From contig NZ_SNYC01000003.1 in assembly GCF_004362715.1 (NCBI RefSeq), forward strand, positions 559,601 to 623,600: a stretch of DNA of 64,000 nucleotides. The letters are read 5' to 3'. Under the pieces are notes generated by a model. That model was not told the DNA's origin. It was given only the letters and a program-made list of their open reading frames with translations, and searched no databases. Both the position numbers and the translations under genes were made by a program. The DNA is from Pedobacter metabolipauper. Lineage in GTDB: Bacteria > Bacteroidota > Bacteroidia > Sphingobacteriales > Sphingobacteriaceae. Within the stretch, counting starts at the first letter, position 1. Every line of letters begins with the position of its first letter. Positions 51,704 through 61,483 of this stretch are shown here, one piece after another.

Positions 51704-54220
51704 TTATTCTGGCTGCTTTTTTATTTTCTCATTGATCAGGCAAAGCTTCTCGTACTTGTACTCATTTACCTTAGCCATATCATTCTTGTTTTGGTAGCAA
51801 TCAATAATGATGTCATATGCTTTCACGCAATTTAGGCTTAGGTCGTTTCTTTTAAAGATTTCAATTCCGCGTTCTGCATAGTCAATAGCAGTTTCATATG
51901 CCTTTGTCTGGCTGCAAAGATCTGCATTAAGCATGATCAGTAAAGATTCACAATATTTAGTGAGTGTATATCTTTCATTTTCATGATGGATCCGGTTTAA
52001 AAAACTGCAGATCTTTTTTGCGGTAGCGAGATCTTTTAACCTGATTCGGTTTATACCAAGAAGCAGGAGCATGTAAGTAGAAAATGGAGACCGGCTGTAA
52101 AAAAGTCTTGGGTGTTTTTTATAGATTGCCTGAATTAATTTGAACCGGCCTTCTTCGTCTTTGTTTACCATATTTATTCCAAGCAGGAATACATAAAAAA
52201 TGCAGGTTTGCGTATCTGGTATCTTTTTTTCAGGAGTTTCTGTGTGGGCTGATTGGATAAAATCTGCCAGCATTTGGTCAAGATTGTCATTTTCAAAAGC
52301 TGCACCGGTTAGCTTTTTAAGGAAATAGCTTAAGAACGATAATGGGTTATACGGATAACTACTGCAAAGTTCCTGGTGTTCATTCAATAGCTGAACCCTA
52401 TTTTTAATGGCCGGCAAGTCGCCGCTCAGGGTATCCAGGATAGCCAGGATGGTTTGGTATTTTAGCCAATTGTGATCTTTTTCGCAAATCTCTGCCAGCA
52501 CAATAATTCCCTGTTTGTAGCTTGAGTCTATAAAATCGAAGTTCTTAAGTTCTGCAGCAATGGTATCATGCAGTTTTTTGGTTTCTGAAGGTACGCCTCT
52601 TGACGGACTTAGATTGTATTTATACTGCAGATTTTCTGCAATAAACAATACCAGGTAGTTCCGCTCATAGTTGATCAGTTTTAATTTGAATATGCAGCTT
52701 AGGGAAGCATAATCTGAGATCTTAATTAAATATCTTACCGTCCATTGTAAAAGAATAAACCGCTTATTGTTGCCGCTGTATTCATTTTCAATATACTCCA
52801 TAAATTTAAGATCTATCGCAAGTTTAAATTCTTCGAGGATCTCAATGAATAAGAAGTATTCAAAGACATGGGCATGTAAGAAACGTACATACTCTTTGGG
52901 GTGAACATCATTATTGTGCCGCTCTTCCATGAGGATCCCATCGGACAACAATTCCATATAGGCATTTTTAAATGCAGAGAGTTCTCCAATTAACTGGTCT
53001 TTGGCTACGAAGTTATCCAGTTTACCATAATCCGTCATCTGCACAAATCTTTTTATGAAGAGGATCTTTTCTGTGTAGTAATTAGATCTGTAGATCTTCT
53101 CCTGAATAAAGCGGGAAACCAGTTCGTAGAACGTAATGTTTGTACTGAAATTTATAAATGGATCTTCCTCTTTGAGCTGGAAATAAAGATGGATATGGAA
53201 TGGGAACTTTAGTTGTGCCTTCAGTTTTGGATTGATTGCATTAAAATCCATCACACCGGTTTTGCAAATGATCTGCTGCAGTTCCTGCTCGGTAAGGGGC
53301 GGTACATTAGACACATCGTTTGGATTGTAATAATTTCCTTTAAACCAGGATTCTTTAAGATATGAAGAATGACGCATGCGTTCGTAATACCTGATCCAGG
53401 TGGTGGAGCGCATACTTAGGATCACTTTAATACTGCCGGTTTGATCTAATGCACAAATGAAGTTCAGAATAGAATCAAACAATTGATTCTTCATTTCCTT
53501 TTTTAGCACGAGTTCACAAAAGCCATCTATTATGAGGATGAACTTTTTACCACTCTGGTGTTGCTGGCAATATTGAAAAAGGTCTTTATCCTGCGGTATG
53601 TGCAGCACTGATTTAATATGTTCTTCAACGTTTGCGATCTTATCTGCTTTAAGTAAGTTGGCGGCAGTTAAGAACAGGACGGTTGAATCCTGATATATTG
53701 CATTCTCTTTTCGGAAATAGTCATTAACGAGGTGACTTAGTAAAATCGTTCTGCCATACCCGGGTTGAGACATAAAGCTCATGAAGGTATATTTGCTGTG
53801 GATGAACTCTTCAAAATCATGAGCGGCAAATTTCCTGCTGATTGTCATTTCGTAGGGGAGGCCGGACCGGTTCTGAATTTCCTTTAGGGTGTTGTCTGTA
53901 ATTTTTGCAGCCCTGCTGCTTACCTGTTCCCAATTGGACTGAAGCGCACTTAACGGCTTTGTTTCGATGCGTGCACAATCACAGCTTTCCAGACTTTCTG
54001 CATAGGCAGATATTGCCGATAGGGTAAACTGTGAAAAATTGTGGTTTAATACGGCAAAGCCAAAGAATCTTTTAATGGTAGTTTCGCTGACCTGTTTATT
54101 AACAGATTTACTAATTTCTATCGAAATTCGTTTACAGTCGCCTGGCGTAATAAATCCAATTCCTGCTTTTAAAAGAACTTGAGACTTTAAGTCATTGATT
54201 TGTGTTGATGATTCAACCAT
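51704..54220 (-). CDS. STAND-like P-loop NTPase with N-terminal HTH-like and C-terminal TPR-like regions
   Basis: An 838-residue protein. Residues 20-75 (GDCKRISIEISKSVNKQVSE, TTIKRFFGF) look like a small DNA-binding-type domain. The NTPase starts with P-loop SQPGYGRT (152-158), where the usual lysine is Arg157, and has Walker B FILIIDGFCEL (Asp232); RSTTWIRYYER is a sensor-like stretch. The last 250 residues are helical with TPR-like spacing. STAND proteins act as switches in signalling or phage defence. Role here unknown. Confidence 0.72.
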   Translation of the reverse strand: MVESSTQINDLKSQVLLKAGIGFITPGDCKRISIEISKSVNKQVSETTIKRFFGFAVLNHNFSQFTLSAISAYAESLESCDCARIETKPLSALQSNWEQVSSRAAKITDNTLKEIQNRSGLPYEMTISRKFAAHDFEEFIHSKYTFMSFMSQPGYGRTILLSHLVNDYFRKENAIYQDSTVLFLTAANLLKADKIANVEEHIKSVLHIPQDKDLFQYCQQHQSGKKFILIIDGFCELVLKKEMKNQLFDSILNFICALDQTGSIKVILSMRSTTWIRYYERMRHSSYLKESWFKGNYYNPNDVSNVPPLTEQELQQIICKTGVMDFNAINPKLKAQLKFPFHIHLYFQLKEEDPFINFSTNITFYELVSRFIQEKIYRSNYYTEKILFIKRFVQMTDYGKLDNFVAKDQLIGELSAFKNAYMELLSDGILMEERHNNDVHPKEYVRFLHAHVFEYFLFIEILEEFKLAIDLKFMEYIENEYSGNNKRFILLQWTVRYLIKISDYASLSCIFKLKLINYERNYLVLFIAENLQYKYNLSPSRGVPSETKKLHDTIAAELKNFDFIDSSYKQGIIVLAEICEKDHNWLKYQTILAILDTLSGDLPAIKNRVQLLNEHQELCSSYPYNPLSFLSYFLKKLTGAAFENDNLDQMLADFIQSAHTETPEKKIPDTQTCIFYVFLLGINMVNKDEEGRFKLIQAIYKKHPRLFYSRSPFSTYMLLLLGINRIRLKDLATAKKICSFLNRIHHENERYTLTKYCESLLIMLNADLCSQTKAYETAIDYAERGIEIFKRNDLSLNCVKAYDIIIDCYQNKNDMAKVNEYKYEKLCLINEKIKKQPE

Positions 54221-54637
54221 ATTCGAGATGTTAATTGAGGGAGGTTAATACCTGGTTATTTTAGCGTATATACTAAAAAAATGTATGTACAGATTTTGAC
54301 GGTATGCTTTTTGTTTATACGCTGAATATGAACACGATAATCAGTTTGTCAGGTGGATACTGTTACAAATAAATAGAATAATATTTGGTTAAAGTCTATA
54401 TTTCCTACTATTTTAATGCTAATTATCTTAGTATGTAAATTAGTACAGGTGTAACTTTGTCAGTCTTTCATTTTGTTCTATTTTACGTTTCTTTTAAGTT
54501 AATATTTATTTTTAATATACTTATTTTCAATGTATTGTGTTTAATATATCATGTTATTGTTTACTTTGTTTTACACGATGATCAAATGGTGCTGATTGTA
54601 TTGTATTTTATAAAATCTTATTGTTACTTTTATTTTA

Positions 54638-55726
54638 ATGAGGAGAATTTTCCAAAAAATCTTTACCAGGCCAGTTCTGTGGCTAGCTAACCGGTACACT
54701 TCCAGGCCAGATATGAAGCGGATACATGAGGCGTTATCTGCTTTGTTTAGTAAAATTAAAAAGGATCCGGGCAAGCGTGGTTTAGTTCTTAATTTCGATA
54801 ATTCTTCTAAAATCATCGTCTTTTCAGATCAGCATAAGGGCATCCGGAATTTTGTGGATGACTTTGCCTTGTCTGAGAAAAACTACCTGGCTGCACTTGG
54901 ATATTATAACCGTGAAAGCTATCTGTATTGTAATCTTGGTGATAGTGAAGAGCTTTGGAAAAACACACTTTATGGTGTCATCGAATCAAATCAGGCTACC
55001 TTTGAAATGGAGAAGTTATTTTTGAACAGAAATGCGTTTGTTAAGATATTTGGAAACCATGATCTGTATTGGGACAATGATCCGCTTGCCGGCTTTACAC
55101 TGGAAAAGGTGTATGGTCAGAAGGTGAAAATTTATGAAGGACTTGTTTTACAGATGCATATTTTGGGAACGGAACTAAATATTCTTCTAACACATGGCCA
55201 TCAGGGCGACCTGCAGAGTGATGGTAACTGGTTCAGCAAGTGGTTCGTGTCAAACGTATGGGCTCCTTTCCAGGCTTTTTTGAGAATTAACCCCAATACC
55301 CCGGCTTATGATACGCAGCTTAAGTCTGAGCACAATGCCATTATGTACGACTGGACCGCTAAGCAGTCTAACCTCGCTTTGATTACCGGCCATACGCATC
55401 AGCCGGTATTTAATTCCCTAACGCACCTGGAACGCATGTATATCCGGCTGGATGCGGCTAGAAAGGACGGTGACACTCAAAAGGTACAGGAAATTGAAGC
55501 GGAGTTTATAGCTGGAAAGATTAGCGGGGAAACTTCTCCAAGACTGGAATATTCAAAAAACACTTATTTTAATACCGGTTGCTGCTGTTTTAGCGATGGT
55601 GATATTACCGGTATAGAACTGGAGGGTGGTAAAATAAGGCTGGTAAAATGGAAAACAGATCAGGATATAGGTTCCAGGCGCATCATTCTGGAAGAAACAG
55701 AACTGGAAAATCTTTTAGACTTGTGA
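54638..55726 (+). CDS. Metallophosphoesterase
   Basis: A 362-residue calcineurin-like phosphoesterase. Motifs in order: FSDQHKG (Asp and His of motif I), NLGDSEEL, FGNHDLYW, LLTHGHQGD and ITGHTHQP. All metal ligands of the dinuclear centre are present. Substrate unknown. Starts at ATG 54638, behind a 417-base AT-rich gap (54221-54637) in which I see a lone TAACTTTG at 54452 but no gene. Confidence 0.88.
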   Translation: MRRIFQKIFTRPVLWLANRYTSRPDMKRIHEALSALFSKIKKDPGKRGLVLNFDNSSKIIVFSDQHKGIRNFVDDFALSEKNYLAALGYYNRESYLYCNLGDSEELWKNTLYGVIESNQATFEMEKLFLNRNAFVKIFGNHDLYWDNDPLAGFTLEKVYGQKVKIYEGLVLQMHILGTELNILLTHGHQGDLQSDGNWFSKWFVSNVWAPFQAFLRINPNTPAYDTQLKSEHNAIMYDWTAKQSNLALITGHTHQPVFNSLTHLERMYIRLDAARKDGDTQKVQEIEAEFIAGKISGETSPRLEYSKNTYFNTGCCCFSDGDITGIELEGGKIRLVKWKTDQDIGSRRIILEETELENLLDL

Positions 55727-55790
55727 TACGGATTTACGTTATTAAGTTTTTTAGCGATTTGGCCAGCGTATTTGTAAACACACAGCTGTG

Positions 55791-56384
55791 TTAATTTACT
55801 TTTAGCCAGCCTGTGATACTTAACCTGACCTTATTGGTCACTAAAACTTCGTGTTCTAATTCATTGCTTTTAAAAAACACACTTTTACCATTTGACGGAG
55901 ATATATTCTGAATGCTTTCCTGCTGATAGATACACAGCTCTCCGCCATCCTGTTCCTGCCAGTCTGCATTGAGGTACATGATCATAGAATATTTTCGGCT
56001 TTCATTATTGCGAAACTGATCCAGGTGCTTCTTGTAATAGCTTCCGCTTTCATACATGGTATAATGAAATTCGTATCCTGTAATCCCCGTGTAGCAGGTT
56101 TCGTTTAAATAACTCACAAAGCTATCCATCAGGTCGAAGAAGCTGTTCTCGTGTGTATCGTTGTGTATGCGGTCCAGCCAATAGATCTTATCACCACGTA
56201 CCAGCTTATTCTGCACTGCAGCAGTATCATTACCTGTGCCTGCATTAAGCAAAAGATTATCTGCATAAAGTGCAATCAGGTTTTGTTTGAGGTTTAGAGC
56301 GAGGGATTTACTTAAGAAATCTTCTGCTATTCCTACGTTGTCATTTATAAAACTGTCGATTAGTGTATTAAAGATTTTCTTCAA
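55791..56384 (-). CDS. 2OG-Fe(II) oxygenase (prolyl-4-hydroxylase-like)
   Basis: A 197-residue dioxygenase. The HxD pair is YKKHLDQF, the distal His is in NELEHEVL, and the 2-oxoglutarate Arg in KVRLSITGW; MIMYLNADWQEQDGGELCIY is the typical core. It probably hydroxylates protein prolines or small molecules. It diverges from the MscS gene. Confidence 0.88.
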   Translation of the reverse strand: MKKIFNTLIDSFINDNVGIAEDFLSKSLALNLKQNLIALYADNLLLNAGTGNDTAAVQNKLVRGDKIYWLDRIHNDTHENSFFDLMDSFVSYLNETCYTGITGYEFHYTMYESGSYYKKHLDQFRNNESRKYSMIMYLNADWQEQDGGELCIYQQESIQNISPSNGKSVFFKSNELEHEVLVTNKVRLSITGWLKVN

Positions 56385-56482
56385 CCCGATTGGTGTAATA
56401 CTGTATTGGCCTGAGCCGGTATTCTGGTGAAGGTAGTTCTAATAAACCTTTCTTTATTATTTTTGTTTAACTATAAATAACT

Positions 56483-57586
56483 ATGGATTTAGAAAATTTA
56501 CTTGGACACCGCATTTCTGCATTTGGAGAGAACCTGATCATTGCCGCTGGTGCAATTATTCTGGGGATGCTGCTTAATTATATAGTTAGAAAGATCTTTA
56601 TGGTTGTTTCTAAGATGTGGCTTACTTTTTTAATCAATTCGATCCTGAAGAACCTGCAGGGACCGATGAATGTCTTTTTACCATTGCTGTTTTTAAGTGT
56701 CTCGTTTAATTTTATGACGCTGAACGCTAAATATTATGTTTGGCTGGAGAAAATACTTTCTATTGCGCTTACGGTTCTTGTCGCGTTAATTCTGATCCGG
56801 ATAATCAAAATTCTGGAAGAATATTTTTATCATAAGTACGATCTTAAGAAGGCTGATAACTTAAGAGAACGTAAAATTACGACACAGCTCCAGTTTATAC
56901 GAAAGTTTACTGTTGCCCTGATCGTTCTGGTTACTGCTGCCGTTGTGCTGCTCAGTTTTGAAAGTATGCAAAAGATCGGTGCCGGTTTACTAACCGGGGT
57001 AGGTATTGGTGGTATTATCATTGGTTTTGCCGCTCAGAAGTCGCTGGGTAATTTATTGGCGGGATTTCAAATTGCGTTTACACAACCCATCCGGATTGAT
57101 GATGTACTTGTTGTTGAGGGTGAATGGGGAAGGGTTGAAGAGATTACACTCACTTATGTAGTGATCAATATCTGGGACCAGCGCAGGCTTATTCTGCCAA
57201 TTACCTATTTTATTGAAAAGCCTTTTCAAAACTGGACCAGGGTATCTTCACAATTACTGGGTACGGTATTTTTATACCTGGACTACACCATTCCGATTCC
57301 ACCATTAAGGGAAGAGCTGACACGATTGCTGGTTACTCACCGGTTGTGGGACAAGCGGGTAAATGTGGTACAGGTTACGGATAATAAGCCGGATAGTATT
57401 GAAGTGCGTTTGCTGATGAGTGCCAATACCTCTGGCGAAGCCTTTGATCTGCGTTGCGATGTCCGCGAAATGATGATCGCTTTTATTCTTAAAAATTATC
57501 CGGAATGCCTGCCGAGAACAAGACTGGAATATCGTTCAACGCTGGAAGATAATTTAAGCAGATCCGGAAATGGCCTTGAAAAATAG
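56483..57586 (+). CDS. MscS-family mechanosensitive channel
   Basis: A 367-residue channel: membrane segments near 18-36, 58-78, 88-106 and 137-155, then the pore helix with its Gly-rich GAGLLTGVGIGGIIIGFAAQ and QKSLGNLLAGFQIAF, and the beta domain FTQPIRIDDVLVVEGEWGRV. It opens under membrane tension to release solutes on osmotic downshock. Followed after 13 bases by the YpdA-like gene. Confidence 0.92.
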   Translation: MDLENLLGHRISAFGENLIIAAGAIILGMLLNYIVRKIFMVVSKMWLTFLINSILKNLQGPMNVFLPLLFLSVSFNFMTLNAKYYVWLEKILSIALTVLVALILIRIIKILEEYFYHKYDLKKADNLRERKITTQLQFIRKFTVALIVLVTAAVVLLSFESMQKIGAGLLTGVGIGGIIIGFAAQKSLGNLLAGFQIAFTQPIRIDDVLVVEGEWGRVEEITLTYVVINIWDQRRLILPITYFIEKPFQNWTRVSSQLLGTVFLYLDYTIPIPPLREELTRLLVTHRLWDKRVNVVQVTDNKPDSIEVRLLMSANTSGEAFDLRCDVREMMIAFILKNYPECLPRTRLEYRSTLEDNLSRSGNGLEK

Positions 57587-57599
57587 TTAAATTTGCGTG

Positions 57600-58571
57600 A
57601 TGGATGTTAGGGATGTGTTTATTATTGGTGCCGGGCCAATTGGTTTGGCCTGTGGAATTGAAGCAGTTAAGGCGGATTTATCTTACCTGATTGTTGAAAA
57701 GGGCTGCCTGGTAAATTCTTTATATAACTATCCGCAGAATATGACCTTCTTTTCTACTTCTGAAAAGCTGGAGATAGGCGGGGTACCTTTTGTTTCTAAC
57801 AGTCCTAAGCCTACCCGTTCAGAGGCACTGGAATATTATCGCCGTGTTGCGCTGAAATTTGAGCTGAACACCCGCCTGTTTGAAGAAGTGCTGTCGGTAG
57901 AGAAAGAAGCTGGTATCTTTGTCATCAAAACCTCTAAAGCAGCCTACAAGGCCCGTAATATTGTAATTTCAACCGGTTTCTATGACATTCCAAACCTGAT
58001 GAACATTCCGGGAGAGGAGTTGGCGAAGGTTTCTCATTACTATAAGGATCCGCATTATTACGCCATGCAGCGGGTATTGGTTGTTGGATCCAGCAATTCT
58101 TCTGTTGATGCTGCATTAGAAACCTACCGCAAAGGTGCTGAAGTTACCATGGTAGTGCGGGACCAGGCGATTAATAAGCGGGTAAAGTATTGGGTTAAGC
58201 CGGATATTGATAACCGCATTCAGGAACGCAGCATTGCCGCTTACTTTAATTCTGAACTCGTTGCCATCCGTCAAAATGAGGTAGACCTCAGAACTCCTGA
58301 TGGATTGGTCACTATTCCAAATGATTTCGTACTGGCACTTACGGGTTATCAGCCTGATTTTGAACTTTTAAGGAAGTTTGGTATTGAATTCTCTGATGAT
58401 CTTAAATCTTTACCGGCACACCATCCGGAAACGATGGAAACCAACCAAAAGGGGATTTACCTTGCCGGGGTGGTTTGCGGGGGTATGGATACCCATTTAT
58501 GGTTTATCGAAAACTCCAGAGATCATGCTGTGAATGTGATAAGATCCATAAGTTCAGCCCTTAATCATTAG
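57600..58571 (+). CDS. ypdA: YpdA-like bacillithiol disulfide reductase (FAD/NAD-binding)
   Basis: About 323 residues from ATG 57600 (GTG 3 bases upstream is possible). FAD site DVFIIGAGPIGLACGIEA and NAD(P) site RVLVVGSSNSSVDAALE; NYPQNMTFFSTSEKLEIG is the signature region of the YpdA family, which recycles bacillithiol disulfide with NADPH. Some Bacteroidota make bacillithiol, which fits. No Cys pair of thioredoxin reductases is present. Confidence 0.87.
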   Translation: MDVRDVFIIGAGPIGLACGIEAVKADLSYLIVEKGCLVNSLYNYPQNMTFFSTSEKLEIGGVPFVSNSPKPTRSEALEYYRRVALKFELNTRLFEEVLSVEKEAGIFVIKTSKAAYKARNIVISTGFYDIPNLMNIPGEELAKVSHYYKDPHYYAMQRVLVVGSSNSSVDAALETYRKGAEVTMVVRDQAINKRVKYWVKPDIDNRIQERSIAAYFNSELVAIRQNEVDLRTPDGLVTIPNDFVLALTGYQPDFELLRKFGIEFSDDLKSLPAHHPETMETNQKGIYLAGVVCGGMDTHLWFIENSRDHAVNVIRSISSALNH

Positions 58572-58598
58572 ATTATTTTAAAATATTCCTGATAATAC

Positions 58599-58628
58599 TT
58601 GTTTCGTACGAAAGTTATCCTACCTTTG
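58599..58628 (+). promoter_or_regulatory. Promoter with palindromic operator of the blaI-like gene
   Basis: TTG (58599-58601), 19 bases, then a perfect TACCTTTG (58621-58628). A 12-base palindrome TTTCGTACGAAA (58602-58613) fills the start of the spacer, well placed for repression. The ATG of the gene follows 4 bases after the -7 box. Confidence 0.65.
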
Positions 58629-58632
58629 TTTT

Positions 58633-59025
58633 ATGAAGAAAGATAATGCTACAAATGCGATCCCGGAACCAACGCGTGCAGAATTAGAAATTTTGCAGGT
58701 GCTATGGGAATTTGGGCCTTCTACTGTCCGCTTTGTAAATGATAAGCTGAATGAGCAGAGGGATGTAAACTACACTTCAACTTTAAAGCAGATGCAGATC
58801 ATGGCTGATAAGGGAATCCTTAAACGCGATGAAAGTCAGATGAAGCACATCTATATTCCGGTTGAAGCTGAAATCAAGACCAAGGACCAATTGCTGGACC
58901 GTTTTGTAAATACGCTTTACAAAGGATCGGCATCTAGCCTGGTGATGCAGCTTTTGGGCAATAAAAAGGCTTCGAAAGCTGATTTAGATGCCATCAGGAA
59001 TATGCTGGATAAACTCGATAAATAA
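58633..59025 (+). CDS. BlaI/MecI-family transcriptional repressor
   Basis: A 130-residue winged-helix regulator: LTRAEL-type start (PTRAELEILQVLWEFGP), recognition region VNYTSTLKQMQIMADKGIL, wing around HIYIP, then a dimerisation helix with KDQLLDRFVNTLYKG. Partner of the M56 membrane protease that follows after 29 bases; in this pair the protease relieves repression (family knowledge). Likely represses itself via the palindrome in its promoter. Confidence 0.92.
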   Translation: MKKDNATNAIPEPTRAELEILQVLWEFGPSTVRFVNDKLNEQRDVNYTSTLKQMQIMADKGILKRDESQMKHIYIPVEAEIKTKDQLLDRFVNTLYKGSASSLVMQLLGNKKASKADLDAIRNMLDKLDK

Positions 59026-59054
59026 TAAATTCAATATAATTAAGAACCACAGTT

Positions 59055-61088
59055 ATGGAATTTCAATTGACCAACCTATTACCTCCAAACTTGCTGCATG
59101 CGGTTTGTGTAACCCTTTTCCATTCATTATGGATGGGTGTAGTGCTTGCTGTATTAACCAGTATGGTTATTATAACCACTAAAAACAGTAAAGCTTCTAC
59201 ACGTTATAATTTACTTAATGCCTGCTTATTTCTTTTTGTTGCTGGCACCAGCTTTGTGTTTTACAATTCATTTACAAGCGCTTCATTTAACGGTTCAGCT
59301 GCCTACGGTGCTGCTGGACAAGCTATTGATTCTGCTACCGGCAGCGGTTTAAATATTTCTATCCTATTATCTGACAATTCCGGTTTTATGGAGATGGTAG
59401 ACTCTTTAATGTCTCTGTGGGCTTCTTATTCCGTTCAGATCTTTATGATTTGGTTTCTGATCATTTGTATTAAGGGAATTCAATTGATGGTAGGTCTTCA
59501 GCACGTCTATTATCTTAAGAACACAAACATCTTTGATTCTGGTACCTATTGGGAAAGTAAAGTAGCTGAACTTTCTGCTGCTGTTGGGGTTAATAAAAGC
59601 GTTAGGCTGCTGCAGTCTGGTGTAGCTATGGTTCCGATGACCATTGGGCATCTGAAACCTGTTATCTTATTGCCTTTAGGTTTGTTAAATGGTTTATCTG
59701 CAGCTGAAGTTGAGGCTATATTGTGCCACGAATTGGCGCATATTAAGCGGAATGACTTCCTTGTAAATTTTGTACAGAGTTTGATAGAGGTTGTGTTTTT
59801 CTTTAATCCTGCAGTACTTTGGGTTTCCAGGCTGATTAAAGAAGAACGTGAAAATTGCTGTGATGACCTGGCGTTAAAACATACGGGCAGTAAAAAGGAG
59901 TATATCAATGCGCTGATCTCCTGCCAGGAATTTCAGTCGGCACCAGATTTTGCCATGGCGTTTAGCGGTAGAAAAAATCAACTCTTAGCCCGCGTTAAAC
60001 GGATGGCATTTAATAAAAGTACCTCATTAAATAATATGGAGAAAACGATATTGACTGCAGCCCTGATCTGCACACTTTTGTTTTCTGCTGCATTTAGAGC
60101 CAATGAAAAGGCGGTTACTGTAACGGTTACGGATATGTTAGACCATTTTAACGTGGCCAGACAGGATAGCATTAAAAAAGTAATGAATAAAAAGGTTAAG
60201 AAAGGCAGCCCGGTAAAAATTACAGTTACCGATAGATCAGTCGACAGAAAATCTGACGCACAAGTTGATGGATTAACCCCATCAGAAGCTGAAACTGTTC
60301 GTCGTGCTGCAGCAATTCTTGCCCGCGTAAATCAAGCGAAGGCTTCAAATGCCCAAACAGATGCGGAAGATAAAGCCTGGAAAGCAGAATTAAAGGCTTC
60401 GAAAGAAGAAGATAATGCGTATAGGATGGAGACAGCCATGGCTAAGACTGAAAAGGACATCATTGCATATGGAAGGCTCCCAAAAACTGCGACTATAAGC
60501 CGTTTTAATACGCGGAGCTTTGCTGATGCTAATACAGCATACGTTTCTGATTACAAAGCTTATGAAAAGCATGCTGCAACTTATAATGCTGCAATATCGA
60601 ATTATACTAATGCGTTGGAAAAATATACCAGCGATCTTAAGGAATACCAAAAAAGGCTTGATGATGGCGACTTTGATGTGTTGCCAACCCTACCAACTCT
60701 GCCTACGGCTCCAACGGCTCCAACGGCTCCAACGGCCCCGACCGCACCAAGGGCTCCAGCACCTGTAATTTTACCCTTTGCTTCGATTGCTTCTGGTTTA
60801 ACAAAATCCAGGTCGTTCTATTCGGCAGATATTAGTGCTTTGAAATCCTCAAAAAAATCAACTGTTAATCAGCTAAATAAGGCGGATGAAGTAGATACGG
60901 AGGCTATTAATGCTGAACTGATCAAAGACGGGATTATTAAAAATACCGGAAACCTATCGTATAAGATCGATAAGGACGAATTGGTTGTTAATGATGTTAA
61001 ACAACCGGCGGCAGTTCATCAAAAATACAAAAGCAAATACCTTAAAAAGGAAAGCACCAGACTTATGTATAACTACCGGATCAACTAA
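59055..61088 (+). CDS. BlaR1-type M56 membrane metallopeptidase with Ala-Pro-Thr-rich region
   Basis: A 677-residue protein. Four membrane segments in the first 350 residues, with the M56 zinc motif CHELAHIKRND near residue 224 and EERENCCDDLAL after it. No penicillin-binding sensor domain; instead a long charged helical exported part, a TAPTAPTAPTAPTAPRAP run (near residues 552-573) and a coiled end. The signal sensed is therefore unknown. Co-transcribed with the BlaI-like repressor. Confidence 0.88.
   Translation: MEFQLTNLLPPNLLHAVCVTLFHSLWMGVVLAVLTSMVIITTKNSKASTRYNLLNACLFLFVAGTSFVFYNSFTSASFNGSAAYGAAGQAIDSATGSGLNISILLSDNSGFMEMVDSLMSLWASYSVQIFMIWFLIICIKGIQLMVGLQHVYYLKNTNIFDSGTYWESKVAELSAAVGVNKSVRLLQSGVAMVPMTIGHLKPVILLPLGLLNGLSAAEVEAILCHELAHIKRNDFLVNFVQSLIEVVFFFNPAVLWVSRLIKEERENCCDDLALKHTGSKKEYINALISCQEFQSAPDFAMAFSGRKNQLLARVKRMAFNKSTSLNNMEKTILTAALICTLLFSAAFRANEKAVTVTVTDMLDHFNVARQDSIKKVMNKKVKKGSPVKITVTDRSVDRKSDAQVDGLTPSEAETVRRAAAILARVNQAKASNAQTDAEDKAWKAELKASKEEDNAYRMETAMAKTEKDIIAYGRLPKTATISRFNTRSFADANTAYVSDYKAYEKHAATYNAAISNYTNALEKYTSDLKEYQKRLDDGDFDVLPTLPTLPTAPTAPTAPTAPTAPRAPAPVILPFASIASGLTKSRSFYSADISALKSSKKSTVNQLNKADEVDTEAINAELIKDGIIKNTGNLSYKIDKDELVVNDVKQPAAVHQKYKSKYLKKESTRLMYNYRIN
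60705..60751 (+). repeat. 9-bp tandem repeat coding Thr-Ala-Pro
   Basis: Units of GGCTCCAAC-type repeat about five times, with the last ones changed by silent substitutions. Being 9 bases long, it can gain or lose copies in frame. Confidence 0.8.
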
Positions 61089-61122
61089 GTTCTTTAAATC
61101 TGTTTGCTCTTTAACAATTTAC

Positions 61123-61228
61123 ACCTGCATTGTAATAGTACGTCTGGCAATACCAAATATTATCTGAGCTTTTATACCTGCAGGGTAATAACCCATCTGG
61201 GAATACCCAATATTATCTGAACTTGTTG
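61123..61228. repeat. 53-bp imperfect tandem duplication
   Basis: ACCTGCATTGTAATAGTA at 61123 recurs as ACCTGCAGGGTAATAACC at 61176, with similarity over the whole 53-base unit, including AATATTATCTGA. Nothing else is seen in 61089-61483 apart from the probable sigma promoter region. Confidence 0.6.
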
Positions 61229-61483
61229 ATGGTGCAGTTGAACTAATTATGCTGCGCTGATTGTTGTTAATGCCCTGTGGCGGCCGTTCTTTTAAAATGA
61301 TAGTTACGTTCAATAGGTTTAAAGCTTTAGTAAGCGGCAATTAAAAGGATGAAGGTTAATATGATAAGATAAACTTCTAAGGAATAGTATTTGATTTTTG
61401 GTACACAATTTGTCACTATTTAGATTCATTAAAATGACTGTGAAATGAACTAAATACCCTATAACCTACCAAAAACCCTAACT

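Noticed and set aside
54457..54690. Open frame of 77 codons, Phe/Val/Ile-rich
   Set aside because: It follows from very AT-rich noncoding DNA and runs into the metallophosphoesterase gene in another frame.
61119..61340. Minus-strand frame over the 53-bp duplication
   Set aside because: No start context and no protein-like pattern beyond the duplicated piece.
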